Assembly: GCA_028816945.1 (NCBI GenBank) | Contig: JAPPQG010000025.1 | Span: 1-7,358 of the forward strand | DNA length: 7,358 nucleotides | Source: Alphaproteobacteria bacterium | Lineage (GTDB): Bacteria > Pseudomonadota > Alphaproteobacteria > RS24 | Direction: 5' to 3' | In this document: positions 5,901 through 7,358 of the stretch, one piece after another | How the letters are laid out: every line of letters starts with the position of its first letter | Numbering within the stretch: position 1 is the stretch's first letter | The notes under the pieces: generated by a model | Databases searched by the model: none | What the model saw: the letters and a program-made list of their open reading frames with translations, nothing else | Told to the model about the DNA's origin: nothing | Position numbers and translations under genes: made by a program

Positions 5901-5919
5901 GGCTATCGCCATTATCTGT

Positions 5920-6004
<85 letters not shown>

Positions 6005-6010
6005 TATAAT
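6005..6010 (+). promoter_or_regulatory. Perfect -10 hexamer abutting the tRNA, candidate tig promoter
   Basis: TATAAT begins at the base right after the tRNA CCA. The hexamer 17 bp upstream, TTCAAG (5982-5987), is part of the tRNA T-loop and matches only three of six -35 positions. A start near 6017 would give tig a leader of about 74 nt. That leader contains GTGGATTA twice with an 11-bp period (6043-6050 and 6054-6061). The -35 is weak, so this may be a chance hexamer in AT-rich DNA. Confidence 0.35.
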
Positions 6011-6090
6011 AGGTCGTGTGTAGAGCGTAGGGAAATTAAAAGGTGGATTACAAGTGGATTAAATGAGTATTGCAAGGATGGAAAAGCGTT

Positions 6091-7358
6091 ATGGATATAC
6101 AAGAAATTAGTGCCGACGGCCTATCGCGTGAAATTAAAATCACCATAGGCAAGGCGGATTTGAATGCTAAACTTACCGATAAATTGGTTGAACTGAAAAC
6201 CCGTATTCAGTTAAGGGGCTTTCGCAAGGGCAAAGTGCCAGAAGCGCATTTGAAAAAACTTTACGGCACACAAGTGATGAGCGAGATTGTGCAAGAAACG
6301 GTTAGTGAGACAAGCCAACAAGCCCTCACTGGTCGCAATGAACGCCCCGCCTTGCGGCCCGAAATTGAAGTAGATGGTGAGATTGACCCTGTCATTAAGG
6401 GCGAGGCGGATTTGGTTTTTGATATGCGTTATGACATTATCCCGCCTATTAAACTTACCGATTTTAGCAAGCTTAAACTAGAACGCCCCGTCGCCGATGT
6501 CACAGAAAAAGATGTAACAGCTGCGCTTGAACGGCTAGCCGAAGCACGCAAACAATTTAGCCCGCGCCCTAAAACCGCCAAAGCCCGCAAAGGCGATAGT
6601 GTGAAAATTGACTTTATCGGCCGTATTGATGGGGAAGCTTTTGAAGGCGGCACAGCCGAAGGGTTTGAATTGGAATTGGGGGCAGGGCAATTTATACCGG
6701 GCTTTGAGGAGCAACTTGTTAATGCGCAAGCAGGCGCTAAAATAGATGTCAAAGTCACTTTCCCCGCTGATTACAGCAATAAAGCATTAGCCGATAAGGC
6801 GGCTGTTTTTGAAGTGACAGTGCATGAAGTCAAAGCCCCGCAAGCGGCGGCTATTAACGATGCTTTTGCCGAAAGCATGGGGCTTGAATCGCTTGCCAAA
6901 TTGCGCGAAGCCATGAAAACGCAAATTGGCCGTGATTATGAAAATCTAACCCGTGAGCGTTTGAAACGCAATTTGCTAGATATTCTCAATGAAGAACATG
7001 ATTTTGCTTTGCCTGAACGCATGGTTGAGTTGGAATTTAACCAAATATGGCAGCAATTTGAACAAGAATTAGAACGGCAAGGCAAAACACTTGCGAGCAT
7101 GGATGAGTCCGAAGCAGAACTACGCAAGGAATATCGCCAAATTGCTGAACGGCGGGTCCGCACGGGTCTTGTTTTGGCAGAAATTGGCAATAAGCAAGAA
7201 ATTGAGGTCACACAAGAAGACCTTAATCAGGCACTTGCACAACATGTGCGCCAATATCCCGGCCAAGAAAAAGAAGCCCTAGCCCATTTCCGCGATAATC
7301 CAGAGGCAATGGCACAGATTCGCGCCCCCATTTTTGAAGATAAAGTCGTTGATTTTCT
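6091..7358 (+). CDS. tig: Trigger factor (ribosome-associated chaperone, peptidyl-prolyl isomerase), 3' end outside the window
   Basis: Trigger factor docks on the ribosome beside the exit tunnel, shields nascent chains and isomerises proline peptide bonds. The 422 codons visible contain all three parts. The N-terminal ribosome-binding domain has the signature GFRKGKVP at 43-50, with Phe-Arg-Lys at 44-46 as in E. coli. An FKBP-type isomerase domain spans about 165-248 (GDSVKIDFIGRIDG, FEGG, IPGFEEQL, VTFPADY). A helical C-terminal chaperone domain runs from about 255 on. No stop codon is reached; the E. coli protein has 432 residues, so little may be missing unless a longer alphaproteobacterial tail is present. 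The ATG at 6091 fits the family N-terminus. AAGGA (6074-6078) is rather far, and GGAAAAG (6080-6086) is the nearer ribosome binding candidate. It lies 86 bp after tRNA-Leu. Confidence 0.96.
   Translation, partial: MDIQEISADGLSREIKITIGKADLNAKLTDKLVELKTRIQLRGFRKGKVPEAHLKKLYGTQVMSEIVQETVSETSQQALTGRNERPALRPEIEVDGEIDPVIKGEADLVFDMRYDIIPPIKLTDFSKLKLERPVADVTEKDVTAALERLAEARKQFSPRPKTAKARKGDSVKIDFIGRIDGEAFEGGTAEGFELELGAGQFIPGFEEQLVNAQAGAKIDVKVTFPADYSNKALADKAAVFEVTVHEVKAPQAAAINDAFAESMGLESLAKLREAMKTQIGRDYENLTRERLKRNLLDILNEEHDFALPERMVELEFNQIWQQFEQELERQGKTLASMDESEAELRKEYRQIAERRVRTGLVLAEIGNKQEIEVTQEDLNQALAQHVRQYPGQEKEALAHFRDNPEAMAQIRAPIFEDKVVDF

Overview
The window reads as chromosomal DNA from a moderately AT-rich alphaproteobacterium. 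The main evidence is a glnB-glnA operon behind a near-consensus sigma-54 promoter, a type I glutamine synthetase with the adenylylation-site tyrosine, and a tRNA-Leu immediately followed by tig. This is inferred from gene content and protein style; no species can be named.

Left part (1-3014): a probable type II restriction-modification cassette on the + strand. It holds an N6-adenine DNA methyltransferase of the gamma (TaqI-like) class (265-1380, TTG start), a 7-nt-overlapping gene with a PD-(D/E)XK-type active-site pattern that is probably the cognate endonuclease (1374-2024), and, after an 88-bp gap, a beta-class methyltransferase with a TSPPYW motif, probably cytosine-N4 (2112-3014). The first two genes are clearly more AT-rich by rough hand count than glnA and tig, which suggests horizontal acquisition. 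Both transcription starts are preceded by a shared element built on ACGAATCA, which contains GANTC, the target of the alphaproteobacterial methyltransferase CcrM. The first 264 bases hold no gene, but they contain a 27-bp tandem duplication and an inverted repeat around another GAATC.

Middle (3015-3647): an intergenic stretch with three 22-bp tandem repeats, a 114-residue single-pass membrane protein of unknown function (3248-3592), and a GC-rich hairpin lying between it and the convergent glnA.

Nitrogen block (3648-5591, - strand): glnB (PII signalling protein) then glnA (glutamine synthetase), read leftward from a sigma-54 promoter at 5575-5591. Upstream lie an NtrC-type half-site, phased T-tracts suggesting curved DNA, and a 36-bp co-centred dyad. 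The glnB-glnA spacer contains an imperfect second copy of the sequence that forms the 3' end of glnB, including a small hairpin kept in both copies.

Right part (5837-7358, + strand): tRNA-Leu(UAG) with two possible promoters, then tig (trigger factor), which runs off the window. A perfect TATAAT directly abuts the CCA end of the tRNA and may give tig its own promoter.
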